From positions 1-63,783 of the forward strand of contig NZ_RWJX01000020.1 in the NCBI RefSeq assembly GCF_004123805.1: a stretch of DNA of 63,783 nt, in the 5' to 3' direction. The notes beneath the pieces were generated by a model. The model worked only from the letters and a program-made list of their open reading frames with translations. It made no database searches and had not been told where the DNA came from. Origin of the DNA: Cellulomonas endophytica (GTDB taxonomy: Bacteria; Actinomycetota; Actinomycetes; Actinomycetales; Cellulomonadaceae). The translations under genes and the position numbers were made by a program. Shown in pieces: positions 8,861 to 16,918 of this stretch; positions within the stretch are counted from its first letter, which is position 1; each line of letters starts with the position of its first letter.

Positions 8861-9566
8861 GGCCGTGCCGCCGGTGCGGGTGCTCGTCGTCGACGACCAG
8901 GCGATGATCCGCACCGGCCTGGCCATGATCGTCGACCACGAGCCGGACCTCCTCGTCGTCGGGGAGGCGGGGGACGGTGCGACGGCGGTGGCGGCCGCGA
9001 CCCGGCTCGCCCCCGACGTCGTGCTCATGGACGTGCGCATGCCGGGGGTCGACGGCGTGGAGGCGACCCGCCGGATCCGGGCGGACCCGGCGCTGGAGGG
9101 CGTGCGCGTGGCCGTCCTGACGACCTTCGACGACCCCGACCTCGTCGCCGGCGCGCTGCGGGCCGGGGCCGACGCGTTCCTGCTCAAGGACACCGACCCG
9201 GGCACGCTCGTGGCGGCCGTGCGCACGGTGCACGGCGGTGGCAGCGTGCTCGACCCGGCGGTGACGCCGTTCGTCGTGCGGCAGTGGCGGGAGGCGGAGC
9301 GCGCCGCGGCGGCCGCGGGCGGCCCGTCCGGGGACGCCCGGTGGGCCGCCGGGGTCGCCGCCCTCACGGCCCGGGAGCGGGAGGTGCTGCGGGCCGTCGC
9401 GCGCGGCGCGTCCAACGCCGACGTCGCCGCGGCGCTCGGCGTGACGGCGGCGACGGTGAAGAGCCACGTGCACGCCCTGCTGGGCAAGCTCGGCTGCCGC
9501 AGCCGCGCGCAGCTCGTCGCGGCCGCGTACGAGTCGGGCGCCGTGGTCCCCGGGGGCGCCGGCTGA
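8850..9566 (+). CDS. NarL/FixJ-type response regulator
   Basis: A 238-residue partner of the kinase just upstream. The receiver domain has the acidic pair at residues 15-16 of LVVDDQ, the phosphoacceptor Asp61 in VVLMDVRMPG, and Lys near 113 in FLLKD. The LuxR-type HTH begins at LTAREREVL, with the recognition stretch TAATVKSHVHALLGKL. I chose the GTG at 8850 because GGAGG sits seven bases before it; this overlaps the kinase by 11 bases. The GTG at 8865 is the alternative. The target genes are not known. Confidence 0.87.
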   Translation: MGAEAVPPVRVLVVDDQAMIRTGLAMIVDHEPDLLVVGEAGDGATAVAAATRLAPDVVLMDVRMPGVDGVEATRRIRADPALEGVRVAVLTTFDDPDLVAGALRAGADAFLLKDTDPGTLVAAVRTVHGGGSVLDPAVTPFVVRQWREAERAAAAAGGPSGDARWAAGVAALTAREREVLRAVARGASNADVAAALGVTAATVKSHVHALLGKLGCRSRAQLVAAAYESGAVVPGGAG

Positions 9567-9579
9567 GCGCCCCCGGGGA
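9547..9579. terminator. Bidirectional terminator hairpin
   Basis: A perfect 13-bp inverted repeat (TCCCCGGGGGCGC and its complement) with a 7-base loop that includes the stop of the response regulator. It sits between that gene and the convergent permease gene. No T-tract follows, as is common in GC-rich actinobacteria. Confidence 0.65.
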
Positions 9580-9584
9580 GCGGC

Positions 9585-10529
9585 TCAGCCCTTGCGGCCC
9601 GTGGTCGCGACGCCCTCGATGAAGTAGCGCTGGCCGAAGGCGAACAGCACGAGCATCGGCAGGGTCACCAGGAGCGAGGCCACCATGACGAACTGGTAGT
9701 CGCCCTGGCCGCCGGCGGTCGGGCTGTAGCGGGTCATGGCGTAGGCGATGCCGAGCGGGGCGGTGAAGTCCGACGGCTGGCCGGCGTTGAGGTAGATGAG
9801 CGCGGCCTGCAGGTTGTTCCAGGACGCCTGGAACTCGAACAGCAGCACGATGATGAAGCTCGGCACGCTCAGCGGCATCGCGATCTTCCAGAACAGCCGC
9901 CAGTAGGAGGCGCCGTCGATGCGCGCGGCCTCGAACAGCTCCCGCGGCAGGCCGAGGAAGAACTGCCGCTGCAGGAAGATGTAGAAGGCCGACCCGAAGA
10001 GGTTGGCGCCGAACAGCGGCACCCACGTGCCGAGGAAGCCCAGCTCCTTCCAGATGAGGTAGACCGGGATCATCGTCACGGCGCCGGGCAGCATCATCGT
10101 CGCGAGCACGAGGCCGAAGAGGAACCCGCGCCCGGGGAACCGGAAGTAGGCGAACCCGAACGCGACGAGCGAGCTGGAGACGGCCACGAGCACCGCCGCG
10201 AGCACCGCGATGACGACGCTGTTGACCATCCAGGCCGCGACGGGCAGCTCGTCGAAGACCTGGACGTAGTTGTCCCAGTGGAACTCCCGCGGCCACAGGC
10301 GGTTGTCGAAGACCTGCCCGCGGCCCTTGAGGCTGGCCGCGAGGAGCCAGACGAACGGGTAGAGGAACAGCAGGGAGAACAGGACGAGCAGCGCGTAGCC
10401 GACGACGCGCCCGGCGGTACGGCGCCGTGCCGACCCGCCGATGCGGTCCTCGTCCGCCTTGCGCCGGCGCGTGTCCGCGGTCGTCCCCGGGACGGGCTGG
10501 AGCGGCGTCGTGTTGCCCAGGACGGCCAT
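9585..10529 (-). CDS. Carbohydrate ABC transporter permease, MalG type
   Basis: A 314-residue inner-membrane permease with about six transmembrane helices starting near residue 42. The cytoplasmic EAA loop, contacting the ATPase, reads LPRELFEAARIDGASYWRLF. The start codon overlaps the stop of the other permease by one base (TGATG), so the two are translationally coupled. The promoter and LacI-type operator lie upstream of the first permease at 11619-11676. No binding protein or ATPase gene accompanies the pair in this window. A shared MsiK-type ATPase encoded elsewhere is usual in actinobacteria; a detached binding protein is not. Confidence 0.88.
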   Translation of the reverse strand: MAVLGNTTPLQPVPGTTADTRRRKADEDRIGGSARRRTAGRVVGYALLVLFSLLFLYPFVWLLAASLKGRGQVFDNRLWPREFHWDNYVQVFDELPVAAWMVNSVVIAVLAAVLVAVSSSLVAFGFAYFRFPGRGFLFGLVLATMMLPGAVTMIPVYLIWKELGFLGTWVPLFGANLFGSAFYIFLQRQFFLGLPRELFEAARIDGASYWRLFWKIAMPLSVPSFIIVLLFEFQASWNNLQAALIYLNAGQPSDFTAPLGIAYAMTRYSPTAGGQGDYQFVMVASLLVTLPMLVLFAFGQRYFIEGVATTGRKG

Positions 10530-11539
10530 CAGTCCTTGTCCCCCTCGTAGTAGACGAACCGGTTGCCGAACCGCATCTGGATGAACGTGATGGACATGAT
10601 GATCACGAACAGCAGCCAGGCCATGGCGGCGGCGAACCCGAAGTTGAACTGCCGGAACGCCTGCTGGAAGAGGTAGATCGCGTAGAACAGCGACGCCTCG
10701 GGGGAGGCGTTGGACTGGTCGCGCCAGAAGAGCAGGTACGCCTGGTCGAAGATCTGGAACGCGGCGATCGTGAGGATGATGACGTTGAAGAACATCGCGC
10801 TGGAGATCATGGGCAGCGTGATGGAGCGGAACTTGCGCCACGGCCCGGCGCCGTCGAGCTCGGCCACCTCGTAGAGCTCGCGCGGCACGTTCTTCAGCGC
10901 GGCGAGGAAGATCACCATCGTCCCCGACACGCCCCACAGGGTCATGAGGACGATGGAGGGCTTCACCCAGTCGGGGTCGACGAGCCACTGCGGGCCCTCG
11001 AGGCCGAGGAACCGCAGGCCCTGGTTGATCGCGCCGCTGTTGCCGTTGAGCAGCAGGAAGAAGATGGCGGCGGTCGCCACGGCCGGCGTCATGCGCGGCA
11101 GGTAGTACAGGGTGCGGAAGAACCCCGCGCCCTTCGTCGCCTGGTTCAGCAGCGACGCGAGGAAGAGGGCGAACACGATCTCCAGCGGCACCGCCAGCAC
11201 CGCGTAGAAGAGGGTGTTGGCCAGGGAGGTGGCGATGCGCGGGTCGTCGAACAGCTCCGCGTAGTTCGCCAGGCCGATCGGGGTCGCCTCGTTCGTCGCC
11301 AGGTTGTAGCGGCTGAACGAGATGACCAGCGAGTAGACCATCGCCCCGAGCGTGAAGACGAGGAACCCGATGATCCACGGCGAGATGAACAGGTAGCCGG
11401 CGATCGCCTCGCGGCGGTCGTACTTCCCCCACCGGCCCCGTCGCCTCCGCTTCGGGTCCGGCGCGCCCCCGGGCGGGGTCCCCGCCGGGGAGCCTCCCGC
11501 CGGTGCCGCGGTGGCACCACCGGCTCTGAGCTCGGTCAT
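10529..11539 (-). CDS. Carbohydrate ABC transporter permease, MalF type
   Basis: A 336-residue inner-membrane permease. An Arg/Lys-rich cytoplasmic N-terminus (to about 44) is followed by about six transmembrane helices. The EAA loop is VPRELYEVAELDGAGPWRKF. It is first in a two-gene minus-strand unit with the MalG-type partner. The GGAGG immediately upstream of the ATG supports the start. The operator at 11619 suggests control by the LacI protein of the sucrose phosphorylase operon, so the substrate may be a sugar phosphorolysed there (inference). Confidence 0.88.
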   Translation of the reverse strand: MTELRAGGATAAPAGGSPAGTPPGGAPDPKRRRRGRWGKYDRREAIAGYLFISPWIIGFLVFTLGAMVYSLVISFSRYNLATNEATPIGLANYAELFDDPRIATSLANTLFYAVLAVPLEIVFALFLASLLNQATKGAGFFRTLYYLPRMTPAVATAAIFFLLLNGNSGAINQGLRFLGLEGPQWLVDPDWVKPSIVLMTLWGVSGTMVIFLAALKNVPRELYEVAELDGAGPWRKFRSITLPMISSAMFFNVIILTIAAFQIFDQAYLLFWRDQSNASPEASLFYAIYLFQQAFRQFNFGFAAAMAWLLFVIIMSITFIQMRFGNRFVYYEGDKD

Positions 11540-11618
11540 CGAGACCTCCTCGGACAGGCGCCCGCACGACCGGGTCCCCCCGCCGCGTCACCGCGTCGGG
11601 CCCGCCGTCCTGGCGTGT

Positions 11619-11634
11619 GTGGCAACGTTGCCAC
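11619..11634. promoter_or_regulatory. Perfect LacI-type operator GTGGCAACGTTGCCAC
   Basis: A perfect 16-bp palindrome with the AACGTT core typical of LacI-family sites, placed just downstream of the predicted -10 element of the permease promoter, over the likely transcription start. This geometry predicts repression by blocking initiation. Confidence 0.75.
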
Positions 11635-11646
11635 GCTGGTCTGGCG

Positions 11647-11676
11647 ACTATAGGTCGCCCGCGCCGACGGTAGCAA
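11647..11676 (-). promoter_or_regulatory. Promoter of the permease pair (TTGCTA, 18 bp, TATAGT)
   Basis: Read on the minus strand, TTGCTA at 11676-11671 and TATAGT at 11652-11647 are separated by 18 bp, a good sigma-70-type match in otherwise GC-rich DNA. The palindromic operator follows 12 bases downstream. The leader to the permease ATG is about 100 bases. Confidence 0.65.
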
Positions 11677-11819
11677 CGGACGGACCGGACGGCGCGGGAT
11701 GGAACGGGCGTGCGACCTGCGCCGGGACCGCCGGCCGTGCCGCCCCGGCGTCGCGGCGGACGCGCGGCCGGACGGTCGATTCGGTGCCCCGCCGCCGAGC
11801 CGGTATCGTCCCCTCCCGA

Positions 11820-11909
11820 GGTAGCGTGTCCGAGCGGCCTAAGGAGCACGCCTCGAAAGCGTGTGTGGGTGAAAGTCCACCGTGGGTTCAAATCCCACCG
11901 CTACCGCCA
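11820..11909 (+). tRNA. tRNA-Ser, anticodon CGA
   Basis: A class II tRNA. The acceptor stem GGTAGCG pairs with CGCTACC, the discriminator is G and CCA is encoded (11907-11909). The anticodon stem CACGC/GCGTG holds loop CTCGAAA with anticodon CGA at 11854-11856, reading UCG. A long variable arm and the T arm with GGTTCAAAT confirm the type. It is followed by a strong hairpin. Confidence 0.95.
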
Positions 11910-11940
11910 GCAGAGGTCGGCGCCGCAGCAGGTCGACCTG

Positions 11941-11988
11941 GCAGAACCCCCCGCAGGGGCCCGGACGGGCCCCGGCGGGGGGTTCTGC
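11941..11988 (+). terminator. Terminator downstream of tRNA-Ser
   Basis: A perfect 14-bp inverted repeat beginning GCAGAACCCCCCGC, enclosing a second inner stem (GGGGCCC/GGGCCCC). It lies 32 bases after the tRNA CCA end. Confidence 0.7.
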
Positions 11989-12093
11989 CGTCCACCCGGA
12001 CGGCCGTCGGCCGGTGCGCCGCCGGACGAGGGGCCTGGTCCTAGGCTCGCCGCGGGCGCCCGGGGGTCGTGCGCGCGGAGCGGGGGCGGGTGG

Positions 12094-13590
12094 ATGCGCA
12101 GGGTCGTGGCGGGACGCGCGCGGCGGGGGACGGCGGCGGCCGTCGCCGAGGGGTCGCCGGTCTCCCAGCTCGCGTGCGACGACGCCGGCCGGGTCGTCTG
12201 GTGCAACGCGGCGGCCCGGAGCCTCGTCGGCGTCGGGCCCGGCGCGCCTCTCGCGGACGCCCTGGTCGCCGTCGACGGGCGGACGCCCCCGTGGCCCTCC
12301 GGGCACCCGGACCCCGGGGGCGGGGCGGCGTCGTGGACCGCCCGGACCGTTGGCGGGGCGGTCGTCGAGGTGCACGTCGCGCGGCACGCCGGCCGGACGG
12401 TCGTGGCGGTCGTCGACGTCTCGGTGCTGCACGCCGCCGTCGCCGGGACGTCGGTCGACGGCCTCACGGGCCTCCCGCACCGGATGGCGGTCACCGAGGC
12501 GGCGATCACCCACCGGCGGCAGGCGCTGGCCACGGGCACCCGCCCGGCGCTCGTGCTGGTCGACCTCGACCGGTTCAAGGAGGTCAACGACCGGTTCGGC
12601 CACGCGGCCGGGGACGCGGTCCTGCGTGAGGTGGCGCGCCGCCTCGCGGGCTGCGCGGGTCCGGACGCGGTCGTCGGGCGCACCGGGGGCGACGAGTTCC
12701 TCGTCGCGGTCCCGGACGGGGGAGCGGCCCGGGCGCTGGAGGTGGCCCGTGACGTCGCCGCGGCCCTCGCCGCACCCGTCGGGCTGGAGGTCGCCGGCGG
12801 GACGCAGGTCGTGGTCCCGGCGTCCATGGGGATCGCCGAGCACTCGGCGACGACGGACTTCGACCAGTGGCTCGACGAGGCCGACGCGGCGCTCGACCGG
12901 GCGAAGCGGACCGGCCGGGGGCGCGCGGTGGTGTACGAGCCGACCGAGGGGTCCCCGGTCGACGTGCGGCGGCTCGAGCAGCAGGTCGCCCGCCTCCAGC
13001 GCCGGGCCGACCGCGACGACCGGACCGGGCTGCTCCGCGACCTCGTCTTCCGCGAGGACCACCTGCGGCTGCTCCGGGAGGTCCACGCGGGCGGGGGTCC
13101 GCTGTCGCTCGTCCTCGTCGACGTGGACGAGTTCCACGGGTACAACGTCGCCCACGGGCTCCAGGAGGGGAACGCGGCCCTGCGAGCCGTCGCGGACCGC
13201 TGCCGGGAGGCGGTCGGGGACGACGACCGGGCCTACCGCTACGGCGGGGACGAGTTCGCGCTGCTGCTGCCGGGCGCCGACGTCGCGGCGGCGCTCGCCG
13301 TCGCCGAGCGGGTCCGCGCCGCGGTGGAGGGCGACGGGATCGAGCACCGGGCCTCGTCCTGGGGCGTGGTGACCGTGTCGGTCGGCGTCTGCACGGTCGG
13401 CGGCGACCCCGCCGGCACCCGGGACGTCCCGGACCCCGACCGCCTGGTGGGGCAGGCGTCGGCGATGCTGCACGGGGCGAACCGGGCCCTGCTCGAGGTG
13501 AAGGACGCGGGCCGGAACCTGTGCCGGTCGGCCCCGCCCCAGACGCACCCGGCGGGTCACCGGCCCGACGACGCCGCACGCCGACGCTGA
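12094..13590 (+). CDS. Protein with two intact GGDEF domains and an N-terminal PAS-like domain
   Basis: A 498-residue soluble protein, probably a diguanylate cyclase. Residues about 20-115 resemble a PAS domain (LACDDAGRVVWCNAAARSLV). The first GGDEF domain (about 122-285) has GGDEF at 198-202. The second (about 310-480) has GGDEF at 384-388 in RYGGDEFALLLPG. Both carry the DxD/F metal and base motifs (VDLDRFKEVND and VDVDEFHGYN). No RxxD product-inhibition site precedes either motif, suggesting no feedback by c-di-GMP. No EAL domain is present. The ATG start follows a purine-rich stretch, and a TAGGCT -10-like box lies about 50 bases upstream. Two catalytically competent cyclase domains in one chain are unusual, because dimerisation could be intramolecular. 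Confidence 0.85.
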   Translation: MRRVVAGRARRGTAAAVAEGSPVSQLACDDAGRVVWCNAAARSLVGVGPGAPLADALVAVDGRTPPWPSGHPDPGGGAASWTARTVGGAVVEVHVARHAGRTVVAVVDVSVLHAAVAGTSVDGLTGLPHRMAVTEAAITHRRQALATGTRPALVLVDLDRFKEVNDRFGHAAGDAVLREVARRLAGCAGPDAVVGRTGGDEFLVAVPDGGAARALEVARDVAAALAAPVGLEVAGGTQVVVPASMGIAEHSATTDFDQWLDEADAALDRAKRTGRGRAVVYEPTEGSPVDVRRLEQQVARLQRRADRDDRTGLLRDLVFREDHLRLLREVHAGGGPLSLVLVDVDEFHGYNVAHGLQEGNAALRAVADRCREAVGDDDRAYRYGGDEFALLLPGADVAAALAVAERVRAAVEGDGIEHRASSWGVVTVSVGVCTVGGDPAGTRDVPDPDRLVGQASAMLHGANRALLEVKDAGRNLCRSAPPQTHPAGHRPDDAARRR

Positions 13591-13633
13591 GACCGGCGAC
13601 ACCCGGCGGCGTCGCCGGACGGCCGGTGCGCCG

Positions 13634-13996
13634 CTACGGCCGGGCGACGACGAGCAGCGGCCCCGGCGCGGGCCGGGGTGCCGGGCCGGGGTCGTGCGCG
13701 GTCAGCGGCTCGCGGGCGGCCGTCCAGGGCTCGGCGCGGAACAGCGCCGTGCCGTCGAGGTAGCGGGGCAGCGGGCGCACGGCCGGGCCGGGGGCGTCGG
13801 GGACGAGGCCGTCGGTGGCGGTGGGGCCGCCTCGGACGACGGGTGCGGGAGCCCCTGCGGGCGCCGGGTCCGGGGCGAGCGCCGGCGACGCGGTGAGGAC
13901 GACGGCCGCCGCCACGGCGAGCAGCACCGCGCCGACGCGCGCGCCCCGCGCCCGCCCTCGGCCCGTGCCCCTCGCACCACCCACGCCCTCGATCAT
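13634..13996 (-). CDS. Small exported protein of unknown function
   Basis: A 120-residue protein. A basic start (about 1-20) precedes a hydrophobic stretch (about 21-40) ending in ALA, which reads as a signal peptide with cleavage around residue 40. The mature part is Pro/Ala-rich with PRYLDGTALFRAEPW as the only distinctive stretch. Its ATG overlaps the stop of the 38-codon ORF (ATGA), making it the last gene of the OmpR-type two-component operon. I do not recognise the family. An extracytoplasmic accessory to the sensor kinase is inference from position. Confidence 0.55.
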   Translation of the reverse strand: MIEGVGGARGTGRGRARGARVGAVLLAVAAAVVLTASPALAPDPAPAGAPAPVVRGGPTATDGLVPDAPGPAVRPLPRYLDGTALFRAEPWTAAREPLTAHDPGPAPRPAPGPLLVVARP

Positions 13997-14109
13997 CCGC
14001 CCGCCGGGCCGGGGTCGTCCAGGCCCGGGACGGTCGGCCGGGTGGCGGGTGGTCCCCCTCCGGCGACCGCGCGCAGCACCGCGGCCGTGCGTCGTCGCGA
14101 GGTGGTCAT
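13993..14109 (-). CDS. 38-codon ORF coupled at both ends (ATGA/ATGA) in the two-component operon
   Basis: Starts at an ATG overlapping the kinase stop by ATGA and ends with a TGA overlapping the next gene's ATG by ATGA. This exact tiling strongly suggests a translated small gene, or at least a translational relay, filling what would otherwise be a 109-base gap. The product begins MTTSRRRTAAVLRAV, basic and amphipathic, then turns Gly/Pro-rich. There is no recognisable domain. It could be a small regulatory peptide or simply a coupling device. Confidence 0.5.
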   Translation of the reverse strand: MTTSRRRTAAVLRAVAGGGPPATRPTVPGLDDPGPAGG

Positions 14110-15242
14110 CGCGCCCCCCGGCCGGCCGACGGCAGCCGGAGGGTGAAGGTGGCGCCGCGGCCCGGGCCCTCGCTCGCGGCCCCGACGGTGCCGCCGTGCG
14201 CCGCGACGAGGGCGCGGCAGACCGCCAGGCCGATCCCCGAGCCGCCGTGGGCGCGGTCCCGCGCGCCGTCGGCACGGTAGAAGCGCTCGAACAGGTGCGG
14301 CAGGTGCTCGGCCGCGACGCCCTCCCCGTCGTCCGCCACCGTCAGCACGAGCTCGCCCGCCGCCGACCTCGCCGCGGCCACCGCCACGTGCCCGCCCGCC
14401 GGGGTGTGGCGCAGCGCGTTCCCGACGAGGTTGTCGAGCACCTGCCCCAGGCGCAGCCGGTCGACGTCGGCCACCGGCGCGTCGGGCGCCACGTCCCCGA
14501 CGAGCGCCACGCCGGCGGCGGCCGCCCGGTCGGCGCCCGCCGCGACGGCCGCCGCCACGAGCTCGCCCGCCGGCACGGGGGACCGCTCCAGACGCAGCTC
14601 GCCGGACTCGGCGCGGGTCACGGCGGCCAGGTCCTCGGCGAGGCGCGTCAGCCGCCGGCCCTGGTCGCGCAGGAGGGCGCGGGTGCGGGCGTCGAGGGGC
14701 TGCACGCCGTCCTCCACCGCCTCGAGGCAGGCCTCGAGCGTCGCGACCGGGGTGCGGACCTCGTGGGCGACGTCGGCGAGGAGCCGGGCGCGCAGGCGGT
14801 CGGCCTCGGCGAGGCGGTGGGCCATCGTCGAGAAGGCCGTGGCCACCTCGTCGAACTCCCTCCCGAGCCCCGGCGGGGCGACCGGTGCGTCGTAGCGGCC
14901 CGCCCCGACGGCCCGCGCCGCGGCGGACAGCGCGGCGAGGGAGCCGCCGATCCGGCGGGCGAGCACCGCGCTCACCACGAGCGCCGCCAGCACGGCCGCG
15001 AGCAGCGCCACCGCCAGCGCGAGCGTCGAGGCCGAGGCGAAGGCCTCCTCGGCGTGCACCGCGGCGGCGTCGTGGCCCCCCAGGCCCGCGCGCAGCAGGT
15101 GCTCGTGGAAGAGGGCGGGACCGACGGCGGAGGCCACCACCCACGCGGTCACCGCGCCCGTGAGCACGACGACGCCCAGGGCCACGAGGAGCCGCGCCAC
15201 CAGCCCGCGCCGCGCCCGGACCGACGGGACGGCGCGGCTCAC
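14106..15242 (-). CDS. OmpR-type sensor histidine kinase with His-rich external loop
   Basis: A 378-residue kinase. TM1 (about 15-41) and TM2 (about 71-96) flank a short extracytoplasmic loop holding His46, His48, His57, His63 and several acids, a composition that suggests metal sensing. A HAMP linker follows (97-150), then the phosphoacceptor His160 in ADVAHEVRTPVATLE, and a HATPase domain with DNLVGNALRHTP, DDGEGV and GSGIGLAVC. The GTG start overlaps the response regulator stop (GTGA). Its neighbours are a DUF305 lipoprotein and a Met/His-containing membrane protein, which supports a copper-type signal (inference). Confidence 0.88.
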   Translation of the reverse strand: MSRAVPSVRARRGLVARLLVALGVVVLTGAVTAWVVASAVGPALFHEHLLRAGLGGHDAAAVHAEEAFASASTLALAVALLAAVLAALVVSAVLARRIGGSLAALSAAARAVGAGRYDAPVAPPGLGREFDEVATAFSTMAHRLAEADRLRARLLADVAHEVRTPVATLEACLEAVEDGVQPLDARTRALLRDQGRRLTRLAEDLAAVTRAESGELRLERSPVPAGELVAAAVAAGADRAAAAGVALVGDVAPDAPVADVDRLRLGQVLDNLVGNALRHTPAGGHVAVAAARSAAGELVLTVADDGEGVAAEHLPHLFERFYRADGARDRAHGGSGIGLAVCRALVAAHGGTVGAASEGPGRGATFTLRLPSAGRGAR

Positions 15243-15961
15243 CGTCCCGGCCCCAGCCGGTAGCCGACGCCGCGGACGGTGCGCACGTAGCGCTGCTCCT
15301 CCGCCGTGTCGCCCAGCTTGCGGCGCAGGTGGAGGACGTGGACGTCGACGAGGTGCTCGTCGCCGACCCAGCCCGGACCCCACACGGCCTCCACGAGGGC
15401 GTGGCGCGAGAAGGCGCGCGCGGGCTCGGCCGCGAGCGCGGCGAGCACGTCGAACTCCGTGCGCGTGAGGTCGACCAGCACCCCGTCCCGGCGCACCTCG
15501 CGCCCGACGGGGTCGACGACGAGGTCGCCGACCCCCAGCCGGGGTGCCGTCGCCGGGCCCGGCGGGCGCCGCGGCCGGCGCATCAGCACGCCGACCCGGG
15601 CGACGAGCTCGCGGGGGCTGAAGGGCTTGGTCAGGTAGTCGTCCGCCCCCGCCGCCAGCCCGAGGAGGGTGTCCGCCTCCTCCGCGCGGGCGGTGAGCAC
15701 GAGGACGTAGCAGTCCGAGAAGGCCCGCACCCGCCGGCACACCTCGAGCCCGTCGAGCCCCGGGAGCCCCAGGTCGAGCACGACGACGTCGGGGTCCGTC
15801 TCCCGCACCGCCTCGACGGCCGCGGGCCCGTCGTGGACCTGCCGGACGGCGAAGCCCTCGCGCTCGAGGTAGCCCGCGACGATGCGCGCCAGCGGCGCCT
15901 CGTCGTCGACGACGACGGCGCGACGGGCGGGGGCGGCGGACGGACCGGCCGGCGGGGTCAC
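15239..15961 (-). CDS. OmpR/PhoB-type response regulator
   Basis: A 240-residue regulator if it starts at the GTG at 15961, which has GAGG at a suitable distance. An in-frame ATG at 16027 would add 22 residues, but it lies inside the CTTCATC direct repeat and lacks a ribosome-binding site. The receiver domain has acidic residues in VVVDDE, phosphoacceptor Asp63 in VVLDLGLPGLDG and Lys in YLTKPFSPREL. The winged helix ends with VDVHVLHLRRKLG and VRGVGYRL. It probably binds the 11-bp-spaced direct repeats at 16022 and 16919 and so controls itself and the two genes that follow on the plus strand (inference from the repeat geometry). Confidence 0.88.
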   Translation of the reverse strand: MTPPAGPSAAPARRAVVVDDEAPLARIVAGYLEREGFAVRQVHDGPAAVEAVRETDPDVVVLDLGLPGLDGLEVCRRVRAFSDCYVLVLTARAEEADTLLGLAAGADDYLTKPFSPRELVARVGVLMRRPRRPPGPATAPRLGVGDLVVDPVGREVRRDGVLVDLTRTEFDVLAALAAEPARAFSRHALVEAVWGPGWVGDEHLVDVHVLHLRRKLGDTAEEQRYVRTVRGVGYRLGPGR

Positions 15962-16021
15962 CGCCCCATCCTCGCGCGGGCGGGGCGCCGCGGGCCGGGC
16001 CGCAGGGCCCACCGGGGCGGA

Positions 16022-16039
16022 CTTCATCGGATCTTCAGC
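16022..16039. promoter_or_regulatory. Direct repeat CTTCATC-N4-CTTCAGC, probable response-regulator box
   Basis: Two heptamers 11 bp apart, the arrangement bound head-to-tail by OmpR/PhoB dimers, in the divergent region between the response regulator and the DUF305 gene. A near-identical copy occurs at 16919-16936. Confidence 0.6.
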
Positions 16040-16192
16040 GTCCGGGGTCGGCGGTCCCCCCGCGGCGTGCGCATGCTGGGTGCGGCCGCCCGCCGCGCGC
16101 GGCCGCGCGTCCCCTGCCCGCCCGGCGCCGGGGGCGTGCTCCACCCGCAGCACCGCGCCCCGCCCGTGGCGCCCGAGGCACCGGAGGCCCCC

Positions 16193-16825
16193 ATGTCCCG
16201 CATCCCCGCCCGTCGTCCCCTCGCGACCGCGGCCGCCGTGCTCCTGGCCGCCGGCCTCGCGACGGGGGTGGCCGGGTGCGCCTCCGGCGGCGGCGGCGGC
16301 ACGGACGCCGGCGCCGGCGACGGCGCCACGGCGGGAGCAGGCGCGGAGCACTCCGACGCGGACGTGGCCTTCGCGCAGATGATGGTGGAGCACCACGAGG
16401 GTGCGCTCGAGATGGCGGGCGACGCCGCGGAGCGCGCGCAGGACGCCGAGGTCCGGGCGCTCGCCGAGCGCATCGCGGCGGCGCAGGGGCCCGAGATCGC
16501 GCTCATGACGGGGTGGCTCGAGGACTGGGGCGCGGGCGCCGGCGGGGACATGCACCACGGCGACCACGGGGGCACGGCGGACATGGAGATGGACGGCATG
16601 ACGCAGGCGGACGCGATGGAGCACCTGGACGGGCTGTCCGGTGCGGCCTACGACCGCGCCTTCCTCGAGCTCATGACCGCGCACCACGAGGGGGCGGTCG
16701 CGATGGCGGGGCGCGAGCAGGAGGAGGGGGCCGCCGCCGAGGCCGTCGCGCTGGCCGGGCGGATCGTCGCGGACCAGACGGCGGAGATCGACGAGATGGA
16801 GGGGCTGCTCGGGCGGCTGCCCTGA
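16193..16825 (+). CDS. DUF305 lipoprotein, probable extracytoplasmic metal-binding protein
   Basis: A 210-residue lipoprotein. The signal peptide ends in lipobox VAGC with Cys29, followed by a Gly-rich linker. Two DUF305 repeats each carry the HHEGA signature: MMVEHHEGALEMA near 62 and LMTAHHEGAVAMA near 163. A Met/His-rich segment (DMHHGDHGG, then MEMDGMTQADAMEH) sits between them. DUF305 proteins such as CopM bind copper outside the membrane. GGAGG seven bases before the ATG sets the start. It lies 150 bases from the response-regulator box and is followed by a hairpin and a second box, so it is probably a target of the adjacent two-component system. Confidence 0.85.
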   Translation: MSRIPARRPLATAAAVLLAAGLATGVAGCASGGGGGTDAGAGDGATAGAGAEHSDADVAFAQMMVEHHEGALEMAGDAAERAQDAEVRALAERIAAAQGPEIALMTGWLEDWGAGAGGDMHHGDHGGTADMEMDGMTQADAMEHLDGLSGAAYDRAFLELMTAHHEGAVAMAGREQEEGAAAEAVALAGRIVADQTAEIDEMEGLLGRLP

Positions 16826-16867
16826 CCGCGGCCCCGGTCGGGCCCGCGGGCCGTGGAGGGCCTGCCG

Positions 16868-16887
16868 GTCGGGACCGAGGTCCCGAC
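16868..16887 (+). terminator. Hairpin after the DUF305 gene
   Basis: GTCGGGACC and its complement separated by two bases, 43 bases after the DUF305 stop; a short perfect palindrome able to form a terminator stem. Confidence 0.45.
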
Positions 16888-16918
16888 GGGGGCCGCCCGG
16901 AGGCCCGGCGACGCGGGC

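Noticed and set aside
6638..9566. VanY-like peptidase next to a two-component system as a vancomycin-resistance cluster
   Set aside because: The kinase is of the NarL type rather than VanS-like, and no VanH, VanA or VanX homologue is present.
11820..11909. tRNA gene as an integration site of a genomic island
   Set aside because: No integrase gene and no downstream copy of the tRNA 3' end was found in the window.
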